Shown: piece by piece, positions 20,394-30,403 of the stretch
Position numbering within the stretch: position 1 is the first letter of the stretch
How the letters are laid out: each line of letters begins with the position of its first letter
Origin: Kofleriaceae bacterium
Lineage (GTDB): Bacteria > Myxococcota_A > Polyangia > Haliangiales > Haliangiaceae
DNA length: 64,000 nt
Direction: 5' to 3'
NCBI GenBank assembly: GCA_018058095.1
Contig: JAGPCO010000014.1
Span: 19,815-83,814, forward strand
Notes under the pieces: generated by a model
What the model was told of the DNA's origin: nothing
What the model saw: only the letters and a program-made list of their open reading frames with translations
The model's database searches: none
Translations under genes and position numbers: made by a program

Positions 20394-21002
20394 GTGCGGA
20401 TCCGCCAGCACGTCAACCCGACCCTGCTCCACTTCGAGCAGTTCCGCGGCGAGCTGCCGCCGGCCGCGAACGGGCGCGCCGTCGAGGTCGAGATCGGGTG
20501 CGCCGACGCTCAGTTCCTGTTCGAGCGGGCCGCGCTCGATCCGGCCCGGTCGTACGTCGGCCTCGAGATCCGGCAGGAGCTGGTCCACCTCGTCAACAAG
20601 CGCGCGCGCGCGGTGGGCGCGCCGGTGCACGCGGTGTACTGCCAGGCCCAGCTGCACCTGCCCATCATCTTCGCCGACGCCAGCGTCGACCGCGTGTTCA
20701 TCAACTTCCCCGACCCGTGGTTCAAGAACCGGCACCACGAGCGGCGCATGATCGACGACCGCCTGCTGGCCGGGGTGGCGCGCGCGCTGCGCCCGGGCGG
20801 TGAGCTGCTGCTGCAGACCGACGTGTGGGAGCTGGCCATCGACGGCCTGGCCACGATCGAGCGGACCGAGCAGTTCAGCAACCGGGCCGGCGAGTGGTCG
20901 TTCTGGCGCGGGCCCAACCCGTACGGCGTGCGGTCGTGGCGCGAGCAGAACGCAGCCGAGACCGGGCTGCCGGTGTGGCGCGCGCTCTTCGCGAGGCAGT
21001 AG
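20394..21002 (+). CDS. trmB: tRNA (guanine-N7-)-methyltransferase
   Basis: TrmB makes m7G46 in tRNA using S-adenosylmethionine. The 202-aa Rossmann methyltransferase has the SAM site VEVEIGCADAQFLFE, the GLEIRQELV strand end, and the TrmB signature INFPDPWFKNRHHERRMI (residues 102-119) carrying the catalytic Asp. GTG start. It is the last gene of the transaldolase-Nudix-trmB run. Confidence 0.93.
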   Translation: MRIRQHVNPTLLHFEQFRGELPPAANGRAVEVEIGCADAQFLFERAALDPARSYVGLEIRQELVHLVNKRARAVGAPVHAVYCQAQLHLPIIFADASVDRVFINFPDPWFKNRHHERRMIDDRLLAGVARALRPGGELLLQTDVWELAIDGLATIERTEQFSNRAGEWSFWRGPNPYGVRSWREQNAAETGLPVWRALFARQ

Positions 21003-21005
21003 TTC

Positions 21006-22916
21006 GTGGTTGACCCGCGCATCGGCCCGGGGTTCGATCGAGGCGTGAGGGCACCAAGCTGGGTAACTCGGGGGCTGCTGCCAGGGCTGCTGGCGGCGGG
21101 CTGTCAGGGGCAGACCGAGCAGCACCAGGTCAACGTCTCACCCAGCAACTACGACTTTGGACCGGTCCAGGTCGGCGTGCCGTCGCCACCGCGCCTGGTC
21201 ACCGTGACCCGGGTCAACAGCGACAACCTGACCACGACCGAGCTCATCGACGGTATCGACGAGAGCTGCCCCGACTTCCTGGTGCAGTCGCTGTCGCAGG
21301 TGCTGCCGGCCGCGGTCAGCCAGACCTGCGAGTTCGAGCCAGGCCTCGGCTTCTTCTGCTTCCCCGAGGAGGTGCTGACGTTCGAGGTGGTGTTCCAGCC
21401 GACCGGGCCGGGTCTGCGCTCGTGCGTGTTCACCGTCGACAACGCCGACCCGGGCATCCCCGATCGCGTGTTCACGATGCAGGGCACGGGCCTGAGCCCG
21501 CCGGCCGACATCACGCTGGTCCAGCCGGTCGGCGGCGCGCTCGACTTCGGCGCGGTCACCCAAGGCGGGCCGAGCTCGTGGCTCACCGTCACCGTGCGCA
21601 ACGACGGCTCGACGCGGCTCAGAATCGATAACGCCCTGCAGGACCTCGGGTGGTTCGGGGTGAACGGGCTGGGTTCGGGCTATCTCGACCCCGGGGAGTC
21701 GGCCGTGTGGTTCGCGGCCTGTCGGCCGCGCATGCTCGGCCCCGGCAGCGGGATCTTCCGCATAAACAGCAACGACGTCGACGAGCCGACCGTGCTGGTG
21801 ACGCTGGCGTGTACCGGCGTCGACAGCATGCTCGAGGCCGCACCCTCGCCCATCCAGTTCGCGCCGACCCTGGCCGGCGCGGTCGCCGAGGTCACCATCG
21901 ACGTCAGCAACATCGGCTCGGCCCCGCTGACCGGCCTCGAGGCCGTCGTCAGCGGGGACTACCTGACCCTCGCTGCCGGCCCGGGCCAGGCCAGCCTGGC
22001 GCCGGCGGAGGCGACCACGGTGCGGGTGCAGTTCGCGCCGCAGGCACACGGCGACGTGCTGGGCACGCTCGACCTCCGCTACGACGGCGGCACCCGGGCC
22101 GTGCCCATCAGCGCCCCCGGGCGCACCGCCGCCTTCTCGCTCACGCCCGACGGCGAGGTCGACCTCGGGCCGGTGTGCGCGGGGCAGCCGACGGCGACGC
22201 CGCACCTGTTCGTGCTGGTAGGCACCGGCACCGGCGACTTCGAGCTGGAGTCGGCCACCGTCGATGGTGGCTTCACCGTCAGCCCCAACGGCCCGTCCTG
22301 GCCGACCACGGTGGGCGCGGCCGGCTCGTCGACGGCGACGTTCTCGGTGTTCGCCGCGCCGGCCAACCCCGGGCCGATGACCGGCACGCTGACGCTCAGC
22401 ACCAGCATCCCGGGTCGCGCCACCCACGACGTGGTGCTGTCGGCCCTCGGGGTCCCGGCCGGCATCGGCGTGACCCCGGCGGCGTTCGATGCGGGCGTGG
22501 CGGTGATCGGCTCCAGCTCGGGCGGTCGGCCCATCACCCTGTCCAACTGCGGTGGCGCGCCGATCACCGTGCAGTCGGTCAGCATCGACGGCGCCAACGC
22601 GGCCGAGTTCGCCATCGCCATGGCGCCGGCCTCGCTCACCGCCGGCAACGCCGAGACCTTGACCTGGCAGGTCGAGCTGCGCCCGGTCCGCCAGGGCGAC
22701 AAGGTCGCCACCCTGCATGTCGTGTACGACGGCGGCGTGCTCGACGTGCCGTTGACCGGCATCGCGCTCGACGACAGCGTGCTGCCGCCGCCGCCCGAGG
22801 CCGAGCGCGGCAGCTACTGCGCGTGCAGCGCGGGCGGGTCCGGCGCGGGCGGAACGAGCCTGTTGGCCGTCGTGCTCGGCCTGGTCGTGGCGCGCCGTCG
22901 CCGCGCCCGCGCCTGA
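21006..22916 (+). CDS. Choice-of-anchor-D (ASH) repeat lipoprotein with MYXO-CTERM-like tail
   Basis: A roughly 636-aa exported protein. After a hydrophobic stretch with lipobox LAAGC come several Ig-like ASH/choice-of-anchor-D repeats, each with a DFG start and a VxFxP core (for example LDFGAVTQGGPSSWLTVTVRN, VTFEVVFQPTGPG-like and VRVQFAPQAHGDVLGTL segments). The C-terminus has a Cys pair (YCACSAGG), a hydrophobic helix LLAVVLGLVVA and RRRRARA, the layout of the MYXO-CTERM sorting signal. Two GTG starts are possible, 21006 and 21045; the latter begins directly at the signal peptide. Function likely structural at the cell surface. Confidence 0.75.
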   Translation: MVDPRIGPGFDRGVRAPSWVTRGLLPGLLAAGCQGQTEQHQVNVSPSNYDFGPVQVGVPSPPRLVTVTRVNSDNLTTTELIDGIDESCPDFLVQSLSQVLPAAVSQTCEFEPGLGFFCFPEEVLTFEVVFQPTGPGLRSCVFTVDNADPGIPDRVFTMQGTGLSPPADITLVQPVGGALDFGAVTQGGPSSWLTVTVRNDGSTRLRIDNALQDLGWFGVNGLGSGYLDPGESAVWFAACRPRMLGPGSGIFRINSNDVDEPTVLVTLACTGVDSMLEAAPSPIQFAPTLAGAVAEVTIDVSNIGSAPLTGLEAVVSGDYLTLAAGPGQASLAPAEATTVRVQFAPQAHGDVLGTLDLRYDGGTRAVPISAPGRTAAFSLTPDGEVDLGPVCAGQPTATPHLFVLVGTGTGDFELESATVDGGFTVSPNGPSWPTTVGAAGSSTATFSVFAAPANPGPMTGTLTLSTSIPGRATHDVVLSALGVPAGIGVTPAAFDAGVAVIGSSSGGRPITLSNCGGAPITVQSVSIDGANAAEFAIAMAPASLTAGNAETLTWQVELRPVRQGDKVATLHVVYDGGVLDVPLTGIALDDSVLPPPPEAERGSYCACSAGGSGAGGTSLLAVVLGLVVARRRRARA

Positions 22917-22943
22917 GCGCGGCCTGCGCGCGGCCGTCGCCGC

Positions 22944-23324
22944 TCAGCGTCGGCCGAGGTAGACCTGGCCGCGGATCTGCTCGAGGGTGACCTGGCCGAT
23001 GCCGTCGATGGTCAGCAGCTGCTCGAGCCGCTCGAACCGGCCACCGCGTGCATTCCGCGCCGCCAGGATGCTGCGGGCCCGGACCGCGCCGATGCCCGGC
23101 AGGGCCTCGAGCTCGGGCAGGCTGGCGCGGTTGAGGTCGAGGCGCCGGCGCGGGCTGGGCCGGCCCGACCACGGCGCGCCGTCGTCACGCTCGGCGGTCG
23201 GCCCTGCGTGCGGGGCGGCGGACGGCTCGGACCGACCACACGCGCCGGCGAGGACGAGCAGCAGGCCCAGCGCCGCCGGCGCCAGGACCCGCACCACCGC
23301 CGCCGCTGCGCGCGGACCTCTCAC
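22944..23324 (-). CDS. ComEA-like helix-hairpin-helix lipoprotein
   Basis: A 126-aa protein with a signal peptide and lipobox LAGAC, a short linker, and a C-terminal double helix-hairpin-helix domain: LDLNRASLPELEALPGIGAVRARSI and FERLEQLLTIDGIG broken into two HhH motifs. This matches ComEA-type proteins, which bind double-stranded DNA in the envelope during natural transformation. ATG overlaps the stop of the gene upstream by four bases, indicating co-translation. Confidence 0.82.
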   Translation of the reverse strand: MRGPRAAAAVVRVLAPAALGLLLVLAGACGRSEPSAAPHAGPTAERDDGAPWSGRPSPRRRLDLNRASLPELEALPGIGAVRARSILAARNARGGRFERLEQLLTIDGIGQVTLEQIRGQVYLGRR

Positions 23325-23707
23325 GACCGCCCCGCCACCGCGGTCAGCGCCGCTCGCAACGCGCGGGCGGCGTCGGCGCGCGCGCGCGAACGCTGCTCGA
23401 CCACCGCGAGATCGGCGGCGCTGGCGCCCATGCCGCGCCTTGCCCGGGCCGGCGCGCCGTCGTAGTGCGCGGCCAGCGCCTCGAGCGCGGCCGGCAACGC
23501 CGGGTCGCGCACGCCACGCCGGGCCGCCGTCAGCATCGTGCGCCAGCCGTCGACGTCGCGGCCGGTCCGCTTGCCGAAGCCGCGCCGGACCATGAGCCGC
23601 ACCACCAGCGGCATCTGCGCGTACTCGCGATCGGTCGTGTCGATCGCGTCGTGGACGGCGGTGATCAGCGCGGCGAGGTCGGGCGCGGGGTCGGGCACCG
23701 GGATCAC
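23321..23707 (-). CDS. Hypothetical helical protein
   Basis: A 128-aa protein from GTG at 23707, rich in Ala, Arg and Leu, predicted mostly helical (ALITAVHDAIDTTDREYAQM, RMLTAARRGVRDPALPAALE-like stretches), with no signal peptide. It overlaps the ComEA-like gene by four bases (ATGA). No family recognised. A TGCTAC element adjoins the start. The longer in-frame reading upstream is rejected because it runs through the YchJ gene on the other strand. Confidence 0.5.
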   Translation of the reverse strand: MIPVPDPAPDLAALITAVHDAIDTTDREYAQMPLVVRLMVRRGFGKRTGRDVDGWRTMLTAARRGVRDPALPAALEALAAHYDGAPARARRGMGASAADLAVVEQRSRARADAARALRAALTAVAGRS

Positions 23708-23743
23708 GTAGCAGAGAACGGCGCGCCTTGGTACACCGACGCG

Positions 23744-24256
23744 GTGACGACCGAGCCCACGCCCGCCCCGCCGGAGTCCGCCGCGACGTGCCCGTGCGGC
23801 ACCGGCCAGCCCGAGCCCTCCTGCTGCGGCCCGTACCTGGCCGGCGCGCGCGCGCCGACGGCGCCGGCGCTCATGCGATCGCGCTACGCCGCCTACGTGC
23901 GCGGCGCCATCGACTACCTGGTGGCGACCCACCACGAGGCGACCCGGGCCCAGCTCGACGTCCCGGCCATGACCCGCTGGTCGCACGACACCGTCTGGCA
24001 GGGGCTCGAGATCGTCGCCACCGAGCGCGGCGGCGCCGACGACGACAGCGGCGTGGTCGAGTTCATCGCCCGCGGCGTCACCCGCGGCACCCCGTTCGCG
24101 CAGCGCGAGCGCTCGACCTTCCGCAAGGTCGACGGCGCCTGGTTCTACGAGGGCGGCAAGGCCCACGCCGAGCCGGCCCGGCGCGCCGCCGTGCCCGGCC
24201 GCAACGAGCCGTGCCCGTGCGGCAGCGGCAAGAAGTACAAGCGCTGCCACGGCTGA
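23744..24256 (+). CDS. YchJ/UPF0225-like protein with SEC-C zinc motif
   Basis: A 170-aa protein starting at GTG 23744. The N-terminal Cys cluster CPCGTGQPEPSCCGPYLAG and RSRYAAYVRGAIDYLVATH match the YchJ family. The domain ends with a canonical SEC-C zinc knuckle, PCPCGSGKKYKRCHG. SEC-C motifs bind zinc and, in SecA, help bind SecB; the role of YchJ proteins is not established. It is divergent from the helical protein at 23321. Confidence 0.87.
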   Translation: MTTEPTPAPPESAATCPCGTGQPEPSCCGPYLAGARAPTAPALMRSRYAAYVRGAIDYLVATHHEATRAQLDVPAMTRWSHDTVWQGLEIVATERGGADDDSGVVEFIARGVTRGTPFAQRERSTFRKVDGAWFYEGGKAHAEPARRAAVPGRNEPCPCGSGKKYKRCHG

Positions 24257-24282
24257 GCCGGCAGGCCCTCGCTCGACCGGTG

Positions 24283-25002
24283 CTACGGCCGCAGGCCGTC
24301 GCGCACGACCCGCACCGACCAGAAGGCGAGGTTGCCCTCGCGGTCCTCGATGATCGCCGAGCCGAAGGCCCAGACCAGCAGCTCGCCGCTGTCGAGCCGG
24401 ACCGCCTTGAGGCCGGCGTGGAGCAGCTCGCGCTTGCGCGCCTCGGTCGGCTCGCGTCCATCGGCGTACTCGTCGGCGATCGCGCGGGCGCCGACGCAGT
24501 ACTCGTCGGTGACCCGGTGATCACGGCACCAGTCACGCACGTCCTCTCCGGCCATCACGTCCTGGCCGGCCGCGTCGAGCAAGAGGTAGCGGACCTCGTC
24601 GACCCGAGCGCCCTGGCGGTAACTCCAGACCCAGTAGCCCAGGCCGGCGCCGTCGACGCGGAACGTCGTGGTGGTCTCGCCGGCGCCGTCGACGTCGCCC
24701 TCGGTGCTGGAGGACAACGTGACGGCATCGCCCGGGACATCGAGCGAGCGGAGGATCTCCCAGCCAGGGTCGGTCGCGGAGTTCTTGGTCAGGCGACCAA
24801 CCTCGATCAGCTTGGAGGCCGAATGCGTGGTGATGAAGCTGGCCAGGCGCGAGTCCTCGTCGGCCTTTCCGCCGCCGGGACCGACGCCGGCCGGATCGCC
24901 CTCCTCGGCGACGCAGCCAGGGCCGGTGGTGGTGAGTGCAGACAACCCACAGATCAGGGCGGCCAGCCGCAGGGTCGAGCAGGTGGTGTGAGTGAAGGTC
25001 AT
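24283..25002 (-). CDS. Lipoprotein with acidic GGGKADE linker, unknown function
   Basis: A 239-aa lipoprotein with lipobox TGPGC and an acidic, Gly-rich linker ending GGGKADED. The mature domain has beta-rich stretches ([22 protein letters not shown]) and ends [24 protein letters not shown]. It has two Cys close together ([12 protein letters not shown]). No family recognised. The ATG has a good AGGAG six bases upstream. The linker motif recurs in three other lipoproteins in the window. Confidence 0.68.
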   Translation of the reverse strand: MTFTHTTCSTLRLAALICGLSALTTTGPGCVAEEGDPAGVGPGGGKADEDSRLASFITTHSASKLIEVGRLTKNSATDPGWEILRSLDVPGDAVTLSSSTEGDVDGAGETTTTFRVDGAGLGYWVWSYRQGARVDEVRYLLLDAAGQDVMAGEDVRDWCRDHRVTDEYCVGARAIADEYADGREPTEARKRELLHAGLKAVRLDSGELLVWAFGSAIIEDREGNLAFWSVRVVRDGLRP

Positions 25003-25282
25003 CGCGAGCTCCTGGGTCAGGGTGGAGCGCGGGCCTGGTGCAACGGCCGCGCCACGGGTGCAGGCCGGTCAGCGTGGTCCTGGCGGACCTCGACGCTGGT
25101 CACGCGACCCCACGGCAGATCGAGCTGCCAGGCGTGGCCAGACCAGCCTCGCTCGAGCACACCCCGACCGCCAAGAACATGGCGCTTCAACGCACGACGA
25201 CCGCGCCTGCCCCGACACCTCGACCGCGCGAGGCGTCACGACGGTGGCGTCCGATGCACCTCGCCGCGCGGCGCGGCTCGCC

Positions 25283-27421
<2,139 letters not shown>

Positions 27422-27427
27422 GCCGGC

Positions 27428-27433
27428 ACTGTA
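27428..27433 (-). promoter_or_regulatory. Extended -10-like TGC-TACAGT, 6 nt before uvrB start
   Basis: Minus strand TTGCTACAGT, then GCCGGC and the GTG start. A leaderless uvrB transcript is predicted. No SOS-box-like palindrome was seen nearby. Confidence 0.45.
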
Positions 27434-27544
27434 GCAACCGCGGGCCACGGCGCCGGTGCAGCGCCGCCACTCCCGCGCGGCGGCGGTCGCCCCGGGATCT
27501 CGCCCCCCACCTCGAGCCGCGGCGCTGGAGTACGCTGCGCGGGC

Positions 27545-27859
27545 ATGGCGCTGCGAACCCGCATCTGTCGGCTCGACGAGGTCGTCGATGGCGCGCTGCG
27601 CGGGTTCCGGGTGCGCGGCGTGACCTGGCCGGTGCTGGTCACCCGCGTCGACGGCGAGGTCATCGCCAGCGCCGGCGTGTGCCCGCACGAGGACGTCGCC
27701 CTCGAGGACGGCGAGCTCGACGGCTGCGTGCTCACCTGCCCCGGCCACGCCTACCAGTTCGACCTCCGCACCGGCGCCTGCACCCACGACGCCGGCCTGC
27801 GCCTGCGCCGCTACCGCGTCACGATCGTCGACGACGAGGTGTGGGCCGATCTGCTGTGA
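27545..27859 (+). CDS. Rieske [2Fe-2S] ferredoxin-type protein
   Basis: A 104-aa Rieske-fold protein. The cluster ligands are complete: CPHE in the first loop and CPGH in the second ([17 protein letters not shown]), matching the CxH-CxxH pattern of Rieske ferredoxins. Such proteins pass electrons to oxygenases or are subunits of nitrite reductase. No oxygenase gene is adjacent; a TauD-like enzyme is far away and needs no ferredoxin. Divergent from uvrB, with TACGCT eight bases before the ATG. Confidence 0.87.
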   Translation: MALRTRICRLDEVVDGALRGFRVRGVTWPVLVTRVDGEVIASAGVCPHEDVALEDGELDGCVLTCPGHAYQFDLRTGACTHDAGLRLRRYRVTIVDDEVWADLL

Positions 27860-27875
27860 CGAGGGCGCCGAGGGG

Positions 27876-28976
<1,101 letters not shown>

Positions 28977-29121
28977 CGTGGCGCGAACGCTAGCGCACGG
29001 CGCGCGCGCCGCGCACGCCGCCCCGCCGCGAAAATTCTGCCGCCGCGACGATCACAACGCAGCGCGTCGCAACGCCCCGGTGTGCAGCGTTCGTTCGATC
29101 CGGGCGCTTGCCCGGGGCTGC

Positions 29122-29532
29122 TCAGTCGGTGGCGCAGCCGCCGCCCGTACACGTCGCGGTGCAGGTGGCGCTGCCGAAACACATCTGGGTGCAGCCGCCG
29201 CCGGGGCAGCTCAGGGTGCAGGTGGCGCCGGTGTTGCACTGCTGGACGCAGCCCGTGCCCTGACACGAGAACGTGCAGGTGGCGCCCTCGTCGCACTGCT
29301 GGGTGCAGCCGCCGCCGGCGCAGGTCGAGTCGCAGTCGCCCGCGCACTGCACGCCACACCCCCCGGTCGGGCAGGTGAACGCGCAGTCCCCGCCGGCGTT
29401 GCACTGGCAGGCGGCGCCGACGCAATCATCGTCGCTACCACCGCAGCCGGCGCCGGCGCCGAAGGCCGCCAGCGTGAGCCCGAGCACGGCGGCGAGCCGG
29501 GCCGCGATCCGAATCGGTTGGGAGGCACTCAT
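29122..29532 (-). CDS. Cys-rich repeat lipoprotein
   Basis: A 136-aa protein: lipobox AGAGC, then about 100 residues with a Cys every 3-5 positions. A unit of roughly 21 residues, with pattern GATCTxxCxGxGCxQxC, repeats about four times (for example DEGATCTFSCQGTGCVQQC, NTGATCTLSCPGGGCTQMC). The layout recalls secreted disulfide-stabilised beta-helix or repeat proteins found in myxobacteria. Function unknown. Its -10-like element overlaps the stop of the upstream glutamine amidotransferase gene. Confidence 0.7.
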   Translation of the reverse strand: MSASQPIRIAARLAAVLGLTLAAFGAGAGCGGSDDDCVGAACQCNAGGDCAFTCPTGGCGVQCAGDCDSTCAGGGCTQQCDEGATCTFSCQGTGCVQQCNTGATCTLSCPGGGCTQMCFGSATCTATCTGGGCATD

Positions 29533-29538
29533 GGCCGC

Positions 29539-29544
29539 ATCCTA
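29539..29544 (-). promoter_or_regulatory. -10-like TAGGAT, 6 nt before start
   Basis: Minus strand TAGGAT then GCGGCC and the ATG at 29532. The hexamer overlaps the stop codon of the gene ending at 29542, an economical arrangement predicting a leaderless transcript. Confidence 0.45.
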
Positions 29545-30300
29545 ACGCAGGTGGCGCACGGTCGGGACCCGCGCCGCGTCGCGCTCGACCAGCAGCAGCG
29601 TGCGGTCGGCCAGCTCGGTCCACGGCTCGTCGGTCAGGCGCTCGCTGGCGATCACCACCGCCTCGGTCCGGCGCGCCTCGGCGCTGCCGTGCCGGGTCAG
29701 CAGGTGCAGCGATCGGCCGAGCCGGTGCGCGTACAGGCGCTCGCCGCACGACAGCAAGAAGTTGATCGAGCCGACGCCGCCGGCGCCGGCGTGGTGGTCG
29801 TGCAGCTCGTGCAGCGTGGCCACCGCCACCTGCACGCCGCGCTCGACCTCGCCCTCCCGATCGATGCTGGTGGCCACGAACGCCAGCAGGCGCTCGCTGT
29901 CGGTGTCGCCGGTGACCTCGGCCACGCGCGCCGGGCTGGTCCGCGCCGTCAGCTCGGCGACGTCGCGCACGGTGCCGTTGTGCGCGAACACCACCTCGCC
30001 GCCGCCGACGACGCGGCGGAACGGGTGGGTGTTGGCGAGCGAGGTCGGCCCGACCGTCTTCTGCCGGACGTGGGCGATCAGCAGCTCGGCCGGGGCGTGG
30101 TCGACGACCCTGGCGTAGCGGCCACACGTCGCCGCGCACGCCGTGCTGCGCTCGACCTGCCAGCCGTCGCCGGTCCAGCGCGCCATGCCCCACCCGTCCT
30201 GGTGCTCGCGCGACAGCTCGGCCAGGCTGCGTGGAGCGTCGCGCAGCAGCACGCGCGGCGACACCGGGCGCGCGGCGACCAGCCCGAGCATGCGGCACAT
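29542..30300 (-). CDS. Class II glutamine amidotransferase (YafJ-like)
   Basis: A 252-aa Ntn-hydrolase protein starting MCRMLGLVAARP; after Met removal the Cys at position 2 is the nucleophile of class II amidotransferases. The family features QDGWGMARWT and VFAHNGTVRD (oxyanion Asn/Gly) are present. There is no second catalytic domain, as in the stand-alone YafJ-type members, whose acceptor substrate is not well defined. The ATG at 30300 is preceded by TACAAT at six bases. Confidence 0.88.
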   Translation of the reverse strand: MCRMLGLVAARPVSPRVLLRDAPRSLAELSREHQDGWGMARWTGDGWQVERSTACAATCGRYARVVDHAPAELLIAHVRQKTVGPTSLANTHPFRRVVGGGEVVFAHNGTVRDVAELTARTSPARVAEVTGDTDSERLLAFVATSIDREGEVERGVQVAVATLHELHDHHAGAGGVGSINFLLSCGERLYAHRLGRSLHLLTRHGSAEARRTEAVVIASERLTDEPWTELADRTLLLVERDAARVPTVRHLR

Positions 30301-30306
30301 CGGGCC

Positions 30307-30312
30307 ATTGTA
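30307..30312 (-). promoter_or_regulatory. -10-like TACAAT, 6 nt before start
   Basis: Minus strand TACAAT, GGCCCG, ATG at 30300. The best match to the TATAAT consensus among the short-spaced elements in the window. It lies downstream of the regulator gene's stop. Confidence 0.5.
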
Positions 30313-30403
30313 GGCGGCGCCGCGGCGGCGGCCAGCTTTTGGCCGCGCGGCCTGGCCCCCCCGCCGGCGCGGCCGCGCCGGCAGCGGTCCGCGGCGGCCT
30401 GGG

